A stretch of 64,000 bases of DNA from Iodobacter fluviatilis. Its GTDB lineage: Bacteria; Pseudomonadota; Gammaproteobacteria; Burkholderiales; Chitinibacteraceae. Positions 19,224 to 29,331 of the stretch are shown here, in pieces. The position numbers and the translations under genes were made by a program. The stretch lies in contig NZ_CP025781.1 of the NCBI RefSeq assembly GCF_004194535.1, forward strand, positions 2,542,001 through 2,606,000, in the 5' to 3' direction. How positions within the stretch are numbered: position 1 is the stretch's first letter; every line of letters begins with the position of its first letter. The notes beneath the pieces are model-generated. The model saw only the letters and a program-made list of their open reading frames with translations, had not been told where the DNA came from and did no database searches.

Positions 19224-21146
19224 ATGACCATGCCCCCTATCCCCCCCGACGAGACCGAGCGCTTGCATCTTTTACATGCTTTAGAGCTGCTTGATAGCGA
19301 GGCAGAGCCCGCTTTTGATCTAATTACACGCTTAGTTTCTCAAATCCTGCATGTGCCTATTGCCTTGGTTTCTTTGGTTGATGAGAACCGGCAATGGTTT
19401 AAATCCCGAGTAGGGCTAGATGCCACAGAAACCCCGCGTGAATTCGCTTTTTGCGCTCATACCATTATGAATAGAGGGCCTATGCTTGTGCAGGATGCCA
19501 CGCAAGACGAGCGCTTTGCGGATAATCCTTTGGTCACTGGGCAGCCCAAGATTCGTTTTTATGCAGGAATGCCGATTCGAAGCGCTGGCGGTTTGGCCCT
19601 CGGTACGCTTTGTGCCATTGACTCAAAGCCTCGTGTTCTCACGCCAGATGAAGTAAATATTTTGATTGCTCTAGCTGACTTGATTAATAAAGAAGTGCAA
19701 ATGCGTGAAGCAGTGCTGCTGACACGCAGCCAGATGAATTACTCACAGAAAAAAGTTCAGGCTATTGAGGCACGGTTCCGTACTGTATTTGAGCGAGCGG
19801 GAGTGGGCATTGCCTTGGTTGCACCAGATGGCAGTTGGATTAGTATGAATGAAGCGTTTTGTCAGATCGTTGGTTATAGCAAGGCTGAATTATTCCAGCT
19901 CACATTTCAGGATATTACCTATCCAGAGGATCTCGACGCTGATCTCCATCTTTTACAGCAGCTAGTAGCTGATAAAATTGATCGTTACCAGCTTGAAAAG
20001 CGCTATATCCGTAAAAACGGTAGTACGGTATGGGTGAATTTGGTGGTGACCAAGTATGTGGGCCAGAACGGGGAGCTTGATTATTTTGTGTCGATTATTA
20101 AAGACACGCAAGATAGGAAAGAGGCAGAAGAATCACTTGCAGCTTTACGGCTTTCTTTGGAAGTACGTGTGCTGGCTCGTACTCATGATTTACAAGAGGC
20201 GAATGAAAAGCTTTCTTTAGCTATGGCTCAGAAAATGCAATCAGAGTTAGTTTTGCGTAAGCGTGAAGCCGAATTAAGCATGGTGATTGAAAGTGCCAAT
20301 GATGCCTATGTATGCATGGATCAAGCAGGCGTCATCATTGAGTGGAATCATCAGGCTGAGCAGACTTTTGGCTGGAGCGCATCAGAAGCCATTGGCTGTG
20401 CCCTAGATGAATTGATTATTCCCCCAGAAATGCGTGAGGCTCACCGAGCAGGGATGAAGCGTTATCACGCTTCTGGTGAGCACAAGGTGCTTAATCAGCG
20501 GCTAGAGCTGATGGCCTTGCGGCGTGATGGGAGTGTGTTGCCTACAGAGGTCAGAGTTCGTGCTTTACATATTGAAGGGCACGTTATTTTTAGTGCTTTT
20601 TTGCATGATATTACTGAGCACAAGCAGGCAGAATTAAAGCGCGAACATGAGGCTAGGCATGATGTGTTGACTGGTCTACCTAATCGGCGAATGCTGTTTG
20701 AGCTGATTCCACATGCGATCGCAAGGGTAAATCGTCAGCGAATTCCTCTGGCCATTGTATTTCTTGATTTAGATGGCTTTAAAGCTGTAAACGACACTCA
20801 GGGGCATGAAGCGGGCGATGCTGTTTTATGTGCAGTTGCCCAGCGTTTGCGCGAAAGTGTGCGGGATACAGATACCGTTGTACGCTTGGCTGGGGATGAA
20901 TTTACGTTGATTTTAGAGTTTTTAAGTGGGGGTGTTCAGGATGCGCGGCTATTGGCAGAAAAGCTGCTGTTGCGTATTCAGGAACCCATTTTCATTGGAA
21001 AGAATACCGCACATGTGAGTGCCAGTATTGGTATTACGCTTTATTTGCCGGGCTCTGAAATAACACCGAATCAATTAGTCAGTACCGCCGATGCCGCAAT
21101 GTACGAGGCTAAGCGAGCGGGTAAATCGAGAGTGTGTGTGCAATAG
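19224..21146 (+). CDS. GAF-PAS-PAS-GGDEF diguanylate cyclase
   Basis: The 640-residue soluble protein has a GAF domain (about 20-165, with FCAHTIM and FYAGMPIRS), a first PAS domain (about 180-300, with YPEDLDADL), a helical linker, a second PAS domain (about 350-465) and a GGDEF domain (about 475-640). The active-site motif is RLAGDEF, and RDTD five residues earlier forms an I-site. It should make cyclic di-GMP in response to unknown small-molecule or redox inputs sensed by GAF and PAS. No EAL domain is present. ATG at 19224 is used; MTMPPIPPDETERLHLL begins the usual GAF leader. Confidence 0.93.
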   Translation: MTMPPIPPDETERLHLLHALELLDSEAEPAFDLITRLVSQILHVPIALVSLVDENRQWFKSRVGLDATETPREFAFCAHTIMNRGPMLVQDATQDERFADNPLVTGQPKIRFYAGMPIRSAGGLALGTLCAIDSKPRVLTPDEVNILIALADLINKEVQMREAVLLTRSQMNYSQKKVQAIEARFRTVFERAGVGIALVAPDGSWISMNEAFCQIVGYSKAELFQLTFQDITYPEDLDADLHLLQQLVADKIDRYQLEKRYIRKNGSTVWVNLVVTKYVGQNGELDYFVSIIKDTQDRKEAEESLAALRLSLEVRVLARTHDLQEANEKLSLAMAQKMQSELVLRKREAELSMVIESANDAYVCMDQAGVIIEWNHQAEQTFGWSASEAIGCALDELIIPPEMREAHRAGMKRYHASGEHKVLNQRLELMALRRDGSVLPTEVRVRALHIEGHVIFSAFLHDITEHKQAELKREHEARHDVLTGLPNRRMLFELIPHAIARVNRQRIPLAIVFLDLDGFKAVNDTQGHEAGDAVLCAVAQRLRESVRDTDTVVRLAGDEFTLILEFLSGGVQDARLLAEKLLLRIQEPIFIGKNTAHVSASIGITLYLPGSEITPNQLVSTADAAMYEAKRAGKSRVCVQ

Positions 21147-21227
21147 CTTTCTGCAAAATATCATGGCTTAGTATTTATTCGCTAAGCTTTAGGGTAGGGC
21201 TAAAAACAGCTCTACCCTAAGCCATGA

Positions 21228-23300
21228 TTACTTCAACATCTTCCACAAAAAGCTGTATTCCAGCGCAGTCATGTCGGCTTTCTGGCTGTTGTCTGCCGCG
21301 CCAGCATGGCCGCCTTCCATATTTTCAAAGTACCACGCCGATTTAACGCCCTCGCTTTGCATTTTGGCCATCATTTTACGCGCGTGTCCTGGGTGGACTC
21401 TATCGTCGCGGGTGGAGGTGGTAAACAGAATATTCGGGTATTGCGTCTTGGCCTTGATATTTTGATAAGGCGAGTATTTGCTGATGTAATCCCACTCGGC
21501 AGGCACATCCGGATTGCCATATTCGCCCATCCATGAAGCCCCTGCCAGCAGCTGATTAAAGCGGCGCATATCGAGGAGCGGCACTTGGCAAACCACTGCG
21601 CCAAATAAATCTGGGCGCTGCGTCATCATTACCCCCATCAAGAGCCCGCCATTGCTGCCGCCCATAATGCCGAGCTTTTTAGGCTGGGTGATTTTCTTGG
21701 CAACGAGGTCTTCTGCCACGGCGATAAAATCATCGTAAGCTTTTTGGCGATTTTCTTTAAGCGCAGCTTGATGCCAGCGCGGGCCAAACTCACCGCCGCC
21801 ACGAATATTGGCCAGCACATATACGCCGCCTTTTTCTAGCCATGCCTTACCTACCCCTGCCGAATAATATGGCGTGAGGCTGACTTCAAAGCCACCGTAG
21901 CCATAGAGTAGCGTGGGGGTATTGGCATCGAGTTTTAAGTTTTTAGGCTTGACGATAAAGTAAGGAATACGCGTGCCATCTTTAGAAACGGCTTCGTTTT
22001 GCGCGATTTCCATACTACTAGCGTCAAAGAAAGCAGGGCGCTGCTTCAGTAGCTCTCGCTCATCGTTGCCTGCATGGGCAAGGTAGAGCGAATCAGGCGT
22101 GAGAAAATCAGCATGGGTGAAAAAGTAATCATCCGTGCTATCCGCATCAATGGCCGTTGCACCGATCGTGCCAAAAGCAGGCGCATTAATGGCGCGTTGC
22201 GACCATTTTCCTTCTTTAAAGCGCCATTCAGTCAGGCGGCCTTTTACATTATCGAGCGCTTCAACGATCAGAAAGTTTTTGGTGGCGGTGGTGCCATTGA
22301 GTGCGGTGGTTGGGCTTGGGCTAAAGAGCTGAGTAAATTGACGCTCGCCCGCTTGGAACTTTTCAAAATCACAGGCGATCAGGCTGCCGCTAGGCCAAGT
22401 CTTGCCGCCAATCGTCCATGCAGATTTCAGCGTGATCAGGATTTGTGGGCCAAAGAAGCTGATATTGGCGTCGTCTGGCACCGCAATGCGGCTGAGTTTT
22501 TCGCCGCTGCGTAAATAGGTTTCATTGGTATAAAAGGTAACGCCACGGCGGATAATCTCGCGGCGGTAGCCTGTCTCTTCGGCCACAAAGGCAGAGACAG
22601 AAATATCTGTTTTTTGCCCTTCATAAATTGTTTTAGCGGCGCTCAGCGGCGTGCCGCGTTGCCAAAGTTTAACGATGCGCGGGTAGCCTGAATCAGTTTG
22701 GCTGTCTTTGCCAAAATCGCTAGCTACAAACAGGCTATCTTTGCCCTGCCAGCTCAGCTCTGATTTAGCCTCAGGCAAACTAAAGCCGTCTTTTACAAAG
22801 GTTTTTTTATTTAAATCAAATTCACGTACTTCTACCGCATCGGCCCCGCCGCGTGAAAGGCTAATTAAACATCTATCGTATTGGGGATAGCGGCAGTCTG
22901 CGCCCTTATAAACCCAATTGACGCTTTCGGCTTTGGCCAATGCATCTAAATCTAATACGGTTTCCCAGTTTGGATTGGCTGTTTTATAACTTGCCAAGGT
23001 CGTGCGCCGCCAAATACCGCGTTGATGATCGCCATCGCGCCAGAAATTATAAAAATAGCCGCCCATTTTATTCACATAGGCAATGCGCTCTTTGGAATTA
23101 AGAATATCCAATACTTGATTTTTGAGCGGAGCAAAGCCAGCTTCTTTTTCTAGCATGCCGTGGCTAATGGCATTCTGCGCCTTTACCCAATCTAATGATT
23201 TTTTACCCGCTACATCTTCAAGCCATTCAAATTGATCGCTGGCTGCATGGGCTAGCAGGCTGGCGCTGGCCAGTGCCATTGAAAGTAATACTTTTTGCAT
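21228..23300 (-). CDS. Prolyl oligopeptidase family serine peptidase (S9A), exported
   Basis: The 690-residue product has a signal peptide (MQKVLLSMALASASLLAHA) followed by an N-terminal beta-propeller and a C-terminal alpha/beta-hydrolase. Catalytic residues are Ser549 in GGSNGGLL, Asp in TRDDRVHPGHA and His in MEGGHAG. It should cleave short peptides after proline in the periplasm or outside. I chose the ATG at 23300 because AAGGAAG lies directly upstream and the signal peptide starts there; the ATG at 23321 is seven codons earlier. It is a single gene with repeats upstream. Confidence 0.93.
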   Translation of the reverse strand: MQKVLLSMALASASLLAHAASDQFEWLEDVAGKKSLDWVKAQNAISHGMLEKEAGFAPLKNQVLDILNSKERIAYVNKMGGYFYNFWRDGDHQRGIWRRTTLASYKTANPNWETVLDLDALAKAESVNWVYKGADCRYPQYDRCLISLSRGGADAVEVREFDLNKKTFVKDGFSLPEAKSELSWQGKDSLFVASDFGKDSQTDSGYPRIVKLWQRGTPLSAAKTIYEGQKTDISVSAFVAEETGYRREIIRRGVTFYTNETYLRSGEKLSRIAVPDDANISFFGPQILITLKSAWTIGGKTWPSGSLIACDFEKFQAGERQFTQLFSPSPTTALNGTTATKNFLIVEALDNVKGRLTEWRFKEGKWSQRAINAPAFGTIGATAIDADSTDDYFFTHADFLTPDSLYLAHAGNDERELLKQRPAFFDASSMEIAQNEAVSKDGTRIPYFIVKPKNLKLDANTPTLLYGYGGFEVSLTPYYSAGVGKAWLEKGGVYVLANIRGGGEFGPRWHQAALKENRQKAYDDFIAVAEDLVAKKITQPKKLGIMGGSNGGLLMGVMMTQRPDLFGAVVCQVPLLDMRRFNQLLAGASWMGEYGNPDVPAEWDYISKYSPYQNIKAKTQYPNILFTTSTRDDRVHPGHARKMMAKMQSEGVKSAWYFENMEGGHAGAADNSQKADMTALEYSFLWKMLK

Positions 23301-23437
23301 ATTCTTCCTTACTGAAATCAATGATTAAACAGGCTGGCAGGTGGGCTTGCGAAAATATGCCATTCGGGTCGGAAAATATAGCATATTTGCCCAAGGCAGG
23401 AGGGGATTAAGCAATAAGTGGCATCTGTGTACGTTTT

Positions 23438-23490
23438 GTAGGGCGCAACCCGCGAGCAATGCTGAAAAATACGCGGGTTGCACCCCATGT
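23438..23490. repeat. Palindromic GTAGGGCGCAACCCGC-type repeat
   Basis: GTAGGGCGCAACCCGCG at the left pairs imperfectly with CGCGGGTTGCACCCCAT at the right across about 18 bases. It is a single intergenic palindromic unit of the REP type. Confidence 0.65.
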
Positions 23491-23513
23491 GCGCTAACCA
23501 AAGTCAAAAAGAC

Positions 23514-23745
23514 CTTTTTAGTGCCTTCGGCACATTGATTTTGGAGCGGTTAGCCACCGCGGGGCCTTCCTTTCTTGCTTCGCCAAGAAACGAAGCCAAA
23601 GAAGGCGACCCCACGAAACACGAAGGCTCCTGCTGCGGTCCAATCGAGCCGGCGGCGGGCGGGATTGGCTCGTACCTTGCTCCCAAGCGATCCCCCGCCC
23701 CGCTTGTTCCTCGCTCCGGCGTGTTTCAAGGGGATATTTAAGCCC
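23514..23745. repeat. Long interspersed repeat R2, copy 1
   Basis: About 230 bases match, in the opposite orientation and with divergence, the block at 27056-27293. Shared landmarks are TTTTAGTGCC, GATTTTGGAGCGG, CCACCGCGG, AAGAAACGAAGCCAAAGAAG and TTCCTCGCT-CGGCGTG-TTCAAGG. No long coherent frame is conserved between the two copies. It may be a non-coding mobile repeat or a remnant; I cannot name it. The rest of the gap to uvrB (to 23888) shows only a short CTCCGTG-rich stretch. Confidence 0.7.
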
Positions 23746-23888
23746 CGTGCTACTAGCTGCGATACGAATCTTAATTGCTGAGTTTTAAAAACACTTAAAA
23801 CCTATAAAACAACTTAATTCAAATCTTTTTTTTCTCCGTGAAACTCCGTGTTCTCTGGGGCCTCCGTGTTTCAATATTTGGGTTTAAA

Positions 23889-25910
23889 TCACCCCCCAAA
23901 CACTTGATCCCTCAGCATTTTTAGCTGATCGCGCAATTGGGCGGCTTTTTCAAATTCTAAGTTTTTCGCCGCATCGATCATTTCTTTTTCGAGACGTTTC
24001 AATTCTTTGGCGAGGGATTTTTCGTCAAATTCATTGAGCATTTTTTGCCGCTTCATTTCTAATCTTGTGGCTACGGCTTCTTCCTCGTTATATACGCCAT
24101 CAATCATATCTTTAATGCGTTTAACTACGCTGCGCGGCGTAATGCCATTGGCCAGATTAAATGCCGTTTGTTTGGCGCGGCGGCGTTCTGTTTCACTAAT
24201 GGCTTTTTCCATCGACTTGGTAATTCGGTCGGCGTAAAGGATGGCTTTACCATTTAAATTACGCGCGGCGCGGCCTATTGTTTGAATTAAGCTGCGCTCT
24301 GATCTTAAAAAGCCTTCTTTATCGGCGTCTAAAATCGCCACCAGCGATACTTCAGGAATATCCAAGCCTTCGCGCAATAAGTTAATCCCGATCAGCACAT
24401 CAAATACGCCTAGGCGCAAATCGCGCAGGATTTCGACGCGCTCTACGGTATCAATATCAGAATGCAAATAGCGCACTTTTACGCCGTGCTCGCTTAGATA
24501 ATCAGTTAGCTGCTCGCTCATGCGTTTGGTTAGCGTGGTCACCAGCACCCGTTCGCCAATATCAGTGCGTAAGCGAATCTCCGAGAGCAAATCATCCACT
24601 TGCGTGCCGACAGGCCGCACTTCAATAATCGGGTCAACCAAGCCGGTTGGCCGCACCACTTGCTCCACCACTTGGCCCTGATGCTTGGCTTCGTAATCCG
24701 ATGGCGTGGCGGAGACAAATACCGTTTGCGGCATCAGCTGCTCGAATTCTTCAAACTTCAGCGGCCGGTTGTCCAAGGCGGACGGCATACGAAAACCATA
24801 ATCGACCAGATTTTCCTTACGTGATCGATCGCCCTTATACATCGCGCCAATTTGCGGAATGGTGACATGGCTTTCGTCGATAATCATGATCGAATTGGGC
24901 GGCATATAGTTAATCAGTGTTGGCGGAGCCGAGCCTGCTGGCTTGCCAGAGAAATGCCGCGAGTAGTTTTCAATGCCCTTACAAAAGCCCATTTCGATCA
25001 GCATTTCTAAATCAAAACGGGTGCGCTGCTCCAGCCGCTGCGCTTCAACCAGTTTGTGTTCTTTGTAATAAAACGCTAGCCTATCAGTCAGCTCAGCCTT
25101 GATGGTTTCGATCGCTTCCAGTACTTTTTCACGTGGGGTGACGTAATGGCTGCTAGGGAAAACCGTAAAGCGGCCCACGCGCTGTTTGATGTGGCCTGTA
25201 AGTGGATCGAATAATTGCAGCGTTTCTAATTCATCATCAAATAAATTCACCCGCAGCGCTAATTCGGCCGATTCGGCAGGGAAGATATCGATTACATCGC
25301 CGCGCACCCGAAAACAGCCACGGCTAAAATCGGTATCGTTTCTATCGTATTGCATGGCGGTTAGGCGTTTAATCATATCGCGCTGGGCAACGCGCTCGCC
25401 TTCTTTCAGATGCAAAATCATTTTATGGTAGGAGCTAGGATCGCCAATCCCGTAAATCGCGCTGACGGTGGCGACAATAATACAATCCGGCCGCTCTAAA
25501 ATCGCCTTGGTGGCAGAGAGCCGCATCTGCTCGATATGCTCATTAATCGCCGAATCTTTCTCGATAAATAAATCGCGGCTGGGCACATAGGCTTCGGGTT
25601 GGTAATAATCATAGTAAGACACAAAATATTCAACGGCATTTTGCGGAAAGAATTCACGCATCTCCGAGTAAAGCTGCGCCGCCAGCGTCTTATTCGGCGC
25701 CATCAAAATAGCCGGCCGCCCAGACTGGGCAATCACATTAGCCATCGTATAAGTCTTACCCGAGCCTGTTACCCCAAGCAGGGTTTGATATTGCAAACCA
25801 TCATCCAGCCCTTCAAGCAACTGAGCAATGGCCGTTGGCTGATCGCCAGCAGGCGCAAATGGCTGAAACAGGCGATAGGGGCTGCCGGGGTAATCGACAA
25901 ACATGGGCAA
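23889..25910 (-). CDS. uvrB: Excinuclease ABC subunit B
   Basis: The 673-residue product is a complete UvrB: Walker [15 protein letters not shown] near residue 48, the beta-hairpin [12 protein letters not shown], helicase motifs such as [11 protein letters not shown] and QTIGRAARN, and a C-terminal UVR domain ([17 protein letters not shown]) that contacts UvrC. It verifies DNA damage in nucleotide excision repair. No uvrA or uvrC is next to it, as is common. Confidence 0.97.
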   Translation of the reverse strand: MPMFVDYPGSPYRLFQPFAPAGDQPTAIAQLLEGLDDGLQYQTLLGVTGSGKTYTMANVIAQSGRPAILMAPNKTLAAQLYSEMREFFPQNAVEYFVSYYDYYQPEAYVPSRDLFIEKDSAINEHIEQMRLSATKAILERPDCIIVATVSAIYGIGDPSSYHKMILHLKEGERVAQRDMIKRLTAMQYDRNDTDFSRGCFRVRGDVIDIFPAESAELALRVNLFDDELETLQLFDPLTGHIKQRVGRFTVFPSSHYVTPREKVLEAIETIKAELTDRLAFYYKEHKLVEAQRLEQRTRFDLEMLIEMGFCKGIENYSRHFSGKPAGSAPPTLINYMPPNSIMIIDESHVTIPQIGAMYKGDRSRKENLVDYGFRMPSALDNRPLKFEEFEQLMPQTVFVSATPSDYEAKHQGQVVEQVVRPTGLVDPIIEVRPVGTQVDDLLSEIRLRTDIGERVLVTTLTKRMSEQLTDYLSEHGVKVRYLHSDIDTVERVEILRDLRLGVFDVLIGINLLREGLDIPEVSLVAILDADKEGFLRSERSLIQTIGRAARNLNGKAILYADRITKSMEKAISETERRRAKQTAFNLANGITPRSVVKRIKDMIDGVYNEEEAVATRLEMKRQKMLNEFDEKSLAKELKRLEKEMIDAAKNLEFEKAAQLRDQLKMLRDQVFGG

Positions 25911-26186
25911 GATCCTGTGTTGACGAGGCGAAGTATGCTTATTCTACCCAATAGAACGCTCGTGCGCTTTAATGGTTTAGGGGTGTGGGTTTTAAAGAAG
26001 GGGCAATTTATTGTGCAGGGTAGAAGTGCATGTCTGAGTACATTTGTTTGAAAATTGGTAGTTGTGTCAGTAATTGTTCAGTTGTTTTGTTTGAGTTTTT
26101 GGTGCTAACGTGGTTTAAAGTCAATTTGGTGTAATATTATTGCTTAAGTTATTTGAGTTTGGTTTGACAATTAAGGAAGTTTCGAG

Positions 26187-26798
26187 ATGTCACCATGGTT
26201 TAGCTTCATAATTTCCTGTCTCGCTCTGTCCGTATCAGGCGTGACCGCGTGGCTGACTTTTTTCCGTAAGGGGCGGCTACTAATAACTCAGCCGACAGTC
26301 ATATTTTTTGGCCCCGATGGTTCTAAATTCGACAGTAAGAGCAATAAGATTTATCTGCGAACCTTGCTCTATAGCACAGCCAAACGTGGGCAGGTATTGG
26401 AGAGTCTTCACGTTGCTCTCCATCGCAATGAGTCAAAGCAGAACTTCAACATTTGGGTTTACGGCGAGAAAGGAAATCTAAAAAGAGGTAGTGGCCTATT
26501 TGTACCGCAAGAGGGCGTGATTTTTGATCATCATTTTTTACTGCCTGAAGATGGAGCTAATTTTAATTTTAATTCAGGCGTATACAAGCTAACTGTCATT
26601 GCTAAGTTGGTCGGGCAGTCAAGCAAGCATGAACTGGCATCCATTGAACTTGCAATAAGTGAGGTGCAAGCTATGGCGTTGGTAAAACCGAGTGCGGGAA
26701 TATACTTTGATTGGGGGCCTGATCAACAAAGCTATTATTCTCACATAGAAATAAAGCCCGAAGTTGAACCTGACTTTGAGCAAGGCCGTAAGTCGTAA
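26187..26798 (+). CDS. Unknown membrane-anchored protein
   Basis: I do not recognise this 203-residue protein. It starts with one hydrophobic helix (FSFIISCLALSVSGVTAWLTF) followed by a basic patch, then a soluble domain that looks rich in beta strands (TVIFFGPDG, IYLRTLLYS, FNIWVYGEKG, GVYKLTVIAKLVG). The likely topology is an N-in anchor with a domain on one side of the inner membrane. AAGGAAG lies seven bases before the ATG. Its last residues and stop lie at the edge of repeat R3, copy A, so the natural C-terminus may have been altered. It stands alone between uvrB and a repeat cluster. Confidence 0.65.
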   Translation: MSPWFSFIISCLALSVSGVTAWLTFFRKGRLLITQPTVIFFGPDGSKFDSKSNKIYLRTLLYSTAKRGQVLESLHVALHRNESKQNFNIWVYGEKGNLKRGSGLFVPQEGVIFDHHFLLPEDGANFNFNSGVYKLTVIAKLVGQSSKHELASIELAISEVQAMALVKPSAGIYFDWGPDQQSYYSHIEIKPEVEPDFEQGRKS

Positions 26799-27018
26799 TG
26801 AATTTGTAGGGCTTAATAAGTCTGGGGCCTTTTCCAGACGCATTACGTCGTATGGAATTTGATGCGGCCATTGATTCTGTTTTCGATCGCTGGTGCAATG
26901 CGCTCCGCTTATTGACACCCTACAACACCATCTACTTTATGGTCTTTTCTGGGATGCATTGGGCAGATAAAACATGCCCAAACTACTTGCTAACCACATA
27001 GTTTTTTTATTAGCAAAC
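26791..27018. repeat. Repeat R3, copy A
   Basis: This unit of about 229 bases starts AGTCGTAATGAATTTGTAGGG and contains CCATTGATTCTG, GATCGCTGGTGCAATGCGC and GACACCCTACAACACCATC. It repeats at 27298 and, partly, at 27527. The stop codon of the preceding gene lies at its left edge. There is no conserved frame. The GTAGGGC and GCCCTAC-like ends suggest a palindromic mobile unit. Confidence 0.8.
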
Positions 27019-27055
27019 AGCGAAAAATCATAATAACTAAGCTCATTGCATAGGG

Positions 27056-27293
27056 CTTTTTAAAGTCCCCTTGAAGCACGCCGAAGCGAGGAATAAGCGG
27101 ATCGGGGTTTCGGAAAAGGGGTAGCGAGGCAGCGAGCGAGCAGCCTTTTTCGCCGAGCCGATTATCCGCAGTGAGGGGCTTTCGTGCTGGTCGGGGCGGC
27201 CTTCTTTGGCTTCGTTTCTTGGCCGTTCAAGAAAGGAAGGCCCCCGCGGTGGCTACCGCTCCAAAATCAACGTGCCGTAGGCACTAAAAAGGC
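27056..27293. repeat. Long interspersed repeat R2, copy 2 (inverted relative to copy 1)
   Basis: The block starts near CTTTTTAAAGTCCCCTTGAAGC and ends near GTAGGCACTAAAAAGG, matching the reverse complement of 23514-23745. It sits between R3 copies A and B, so it either inserted between them or was present when the unit was duplicated. Confidence 0.7.
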
Positions 27294-27297
27294 CGTA

Positions 27298-27526
27298 AGT
27301 CGTAATGAATTTGTAGGGCGTAATAAGTCTGGGTGTTTTTCCAGATGCATTACGCCGTATGGAATTTGATGGGGCCATTGATTCTGCTTTTGATCGCTGG
27401 TGCAATGCGCTCCGCTTATTGACACCCTACAACACCATCTACTTTATGGTCTTTTATGAGAGGCGTTTGACAGATAAAATATGCCCAAGCTACTTGCTAA
27501 CCATATGGTTTTTTATTAAGACCATT
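27298..27526. repeat. Repeat R3, copy B
   Basis: This copy is closely similar to copy A over its full length of about 229 bases and is directly followed by copy C. The similarity to A extends about ten bases left of the unit (GGCCGTA), into sequence that codes the end of the upstream gene in copy A. Confidence 0.82.
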
Positions 27527-27700
27527 AGTCGTAATGAATTCGTAGGGCGTAATAAGTCTGGGGGTTTTTCCAGACGCATTACGCCGTATGAAATTTGGCG
27601 CGGTTATTGATTCTGTTTTAGATCGCTGGTGCAATGCGCCCATCGCTGAGCGATATAAATATCGCACGCGGAGCTTATGACACCCTACAAAACCATGCGA
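27527..27700. repeat. Repeat R3, copy C (partial, rearranged)
   Basis: The left half matches A and B. The region before GACACCCTAC is replaced by a CATCGCTGAGCGATATAAA-like segment. It abuts copy B head to tail. The remaining bases to 27891 contain nothing I can support. Confidence 0.75.
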
Positions 27701-27891
27701 CTTACTGCCTTGTGAGTGATTTGCATTGGAGCCGCTGTTTTTCGGAGAAGTGGGTGAAGATCAGAAGGGCATATAAGCATCAATAAGCAGTCTGTTATTA
27801 ACTATTGCAGCAGTTAAGCGTTAATAAGGATGCGCTTGTTGATGTATAAGGAGCTAAGGCCTTTTTGTATTCATTACCCAATTGACATATA

Positions 27892-27965
27892 CGTCATCCC
27901 CGAATGTATTTATCGGGGATCCAGCATAGGTACTGGATTCCCGATGGGAACACTCGGGAATGACG
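27892..27965. repeat. 33-base imperfect inverted repeat, REP/dRS3-like
   Basis: The left arm begins CGTCATCCCCGA and ends ATCGGGGATCCAG; the right arm, read on the other strand, begins CGTCATTCCCGA and ends ATCGGGAATCCAG, with an eight-base spacer. Each arm can itself fold (CCCCGA/TCGGGG). The ATTCCC and GGGAAT cores recall the small dRS3-type repeats of Neisseria; this relation is a resemblance only. Confidence 0.8.
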
Positions 27966-28097
27966 ATCTTATTAAGGAGGCATTTTCGGAAGTTATTTCG
28001 TGCCATATCCTATTCCTCATTTTGCTTTGCATTCGCTGCCATGCGGCGTATCCATTAAACTGTCGCCATTGTTGAATCACGCACAGAAGCACACCCA

Positions 28098-29141
28098 ATG
28101 ATAAATGCTCTCCATTACTGCGAACTGAATGCTCAGCACCGTGCTGCGGCGGCCACATATGTACACGATATTGTCAGCGTGGCGATTGGCCACGGTGCGG
28201 ATGAAGCGGCTTTGATTGTTTATGATGTTGAATGCCCTTTGGCGCAGGTGTTGGCGGATTGCTATCAGTTGGCTTTGCCTAGCGCGCAGGTGATTGAAAT
28301 CAGCAGCGTTGATAATGATGCGGTGATGGCGGCGTTTCATGCTCAGCCTGCGGGGGCCTTGGTGGTGTTGATTCAGTCGACGCATTTTCGCCTCGATGCC
28401 TATCGCTTGCGCGTGCAATTGTTTAATCAAGAGCTAAAAGTGATAGAGCACGTGCATTTGGCGCGCATGGTGGCGGATGAAGCGCCTTTGTATATCGAAT
28501 CACTGGCTTACGATGCCGACTATTATCGCGGCACGGGCGCGGCCTTGCAGGCGCGGATGAATGTGGCTCCGCATGCGCGTATCAGCAGCGGCGAGGGCCA
28601 TGAGCTGATCTACGCGGGGCCACTTGAGGGCGCTAAGTTGAATGTGGGCGATTATCGCCAGATGAAGCATATTGGCGGGCAGTTTCCGATTGGCGAGGTG
28701 TTTACCGAGGCGCGTGATTTAACGCAGCTGAGCGGCCGTGCCGATATTTTTGTGTTTGGGGATACCAGCTTTCATTGCAATTTTCCTGCCCTGCCGATTA
28801 CTTTGATTGTTGAGCAAGGCTGCGTGATTGGGGTAGAAAACAGTACGGCGTATTTTGATGAAGTACTGGCCAAAATCCGCGCTGTTGAAGGCGAAGTATG
28901 GGTGCGTGAATTGGGCTTGGGCCTCAATCTAGCCTTTAGCCGCGAGCGCACCGTGAGCGATATCGGCACGTTTGAGCGGCAATGTGGCATTCACCTCTCG
29001 CTTGGCGCTAAGCACGGCAGCTATAACAAGCCGCAATTTAAACGCAAAGACACGCGTTTTCATATCGATGTATTTGTTGCTGCAACAGGGGTGTATTTAG
29101 GCGATGAAAATGTGTATATCGATGGGCAATGGCGGGTGTGA
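28098..29141 (+). CDS. M29 aminopeptidase-T / NicX-like metalloprotein
   Basis: The 347-residue soluble protein resembles the AmpS/M29-like family, which includes leucyl aminopeptidases and the ring-cleaving dioxygenase NicX. Suggestive segments are IGGQFPIGEVFTEARDL near residue 195, VENSTAYFDEVL, and HLSLGAKHGSYNKPQFKRKD followed by FHIDVFVA near the C-terminus, which place Glu, His and Asp ligands as in that fold. The reaction is unknown: peptide hydrolysis or an oxygenase reaction are both possible. It has no operon partner, and the region upstream is repeat-rich. Confidence 0.6.
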   Translation: MINALHYCELNAQHRAAAATYVHDIVSVAIGHGADEAALIVYDVECPLAQVLADCYQLALPSAQVIEISSVDNDAVMAAFHAQPAGALVVLIQSTHFRLDAYRLRVQLFNQELKVIEHVHLARMVADEAPLYIESLAYDADYYRGTGAALQARMNVAPHARISSGEGHELIYAGPLEGAKLNVGDYRQMKHIGGQFPIGEVFTEARDLTQLSGRADIFVFGDTSFHCNFPALPITLIVEQGCVIGVENSTAYFDEVLAKIRAVEGEVWVRELGLGLNLAFSRERTVSDIGTFERQCGIHLSLGAKHGSYNKPQFKRKDTRFHIDVFVAATGVYLGDENVYIDGQWRV

Positions 29142-29331
29142 TAGGGGATTGTAAGGCTATGGGGTACATTTTAAATGCAAAGGTCAGCATATCAATAACT
29201 CCTGACGTAATATGTAATGCGTATACTCAAAGGAGCTTAACCCCTTTTTTTACCCAATATTGATGGGGAGGGGTTGGGCAGGTAAATACGTCCATGCCAT
29301 TTATTCCATAAACCATGCGAGCCTAGCCATT

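Noticed and set aside
22074-22514. Long plus-strand frame inside the S9 peptidase gene
   Set aside because: It is antisense to a strongly conserved gene and shows no family features; it is a shadow of the codon pattern.
27184-27610. Short frames across the R2/R3 repeats
   Set aside because: They are not conserved between copies of the same repeat, so they are unlikely to be genes.
26791-27700. Possible CRISPR array from the repeated units
   Set aside because: The units are long (about 229 bases), few, and have no short regular repeats with unique spacers; no cas genes are present.
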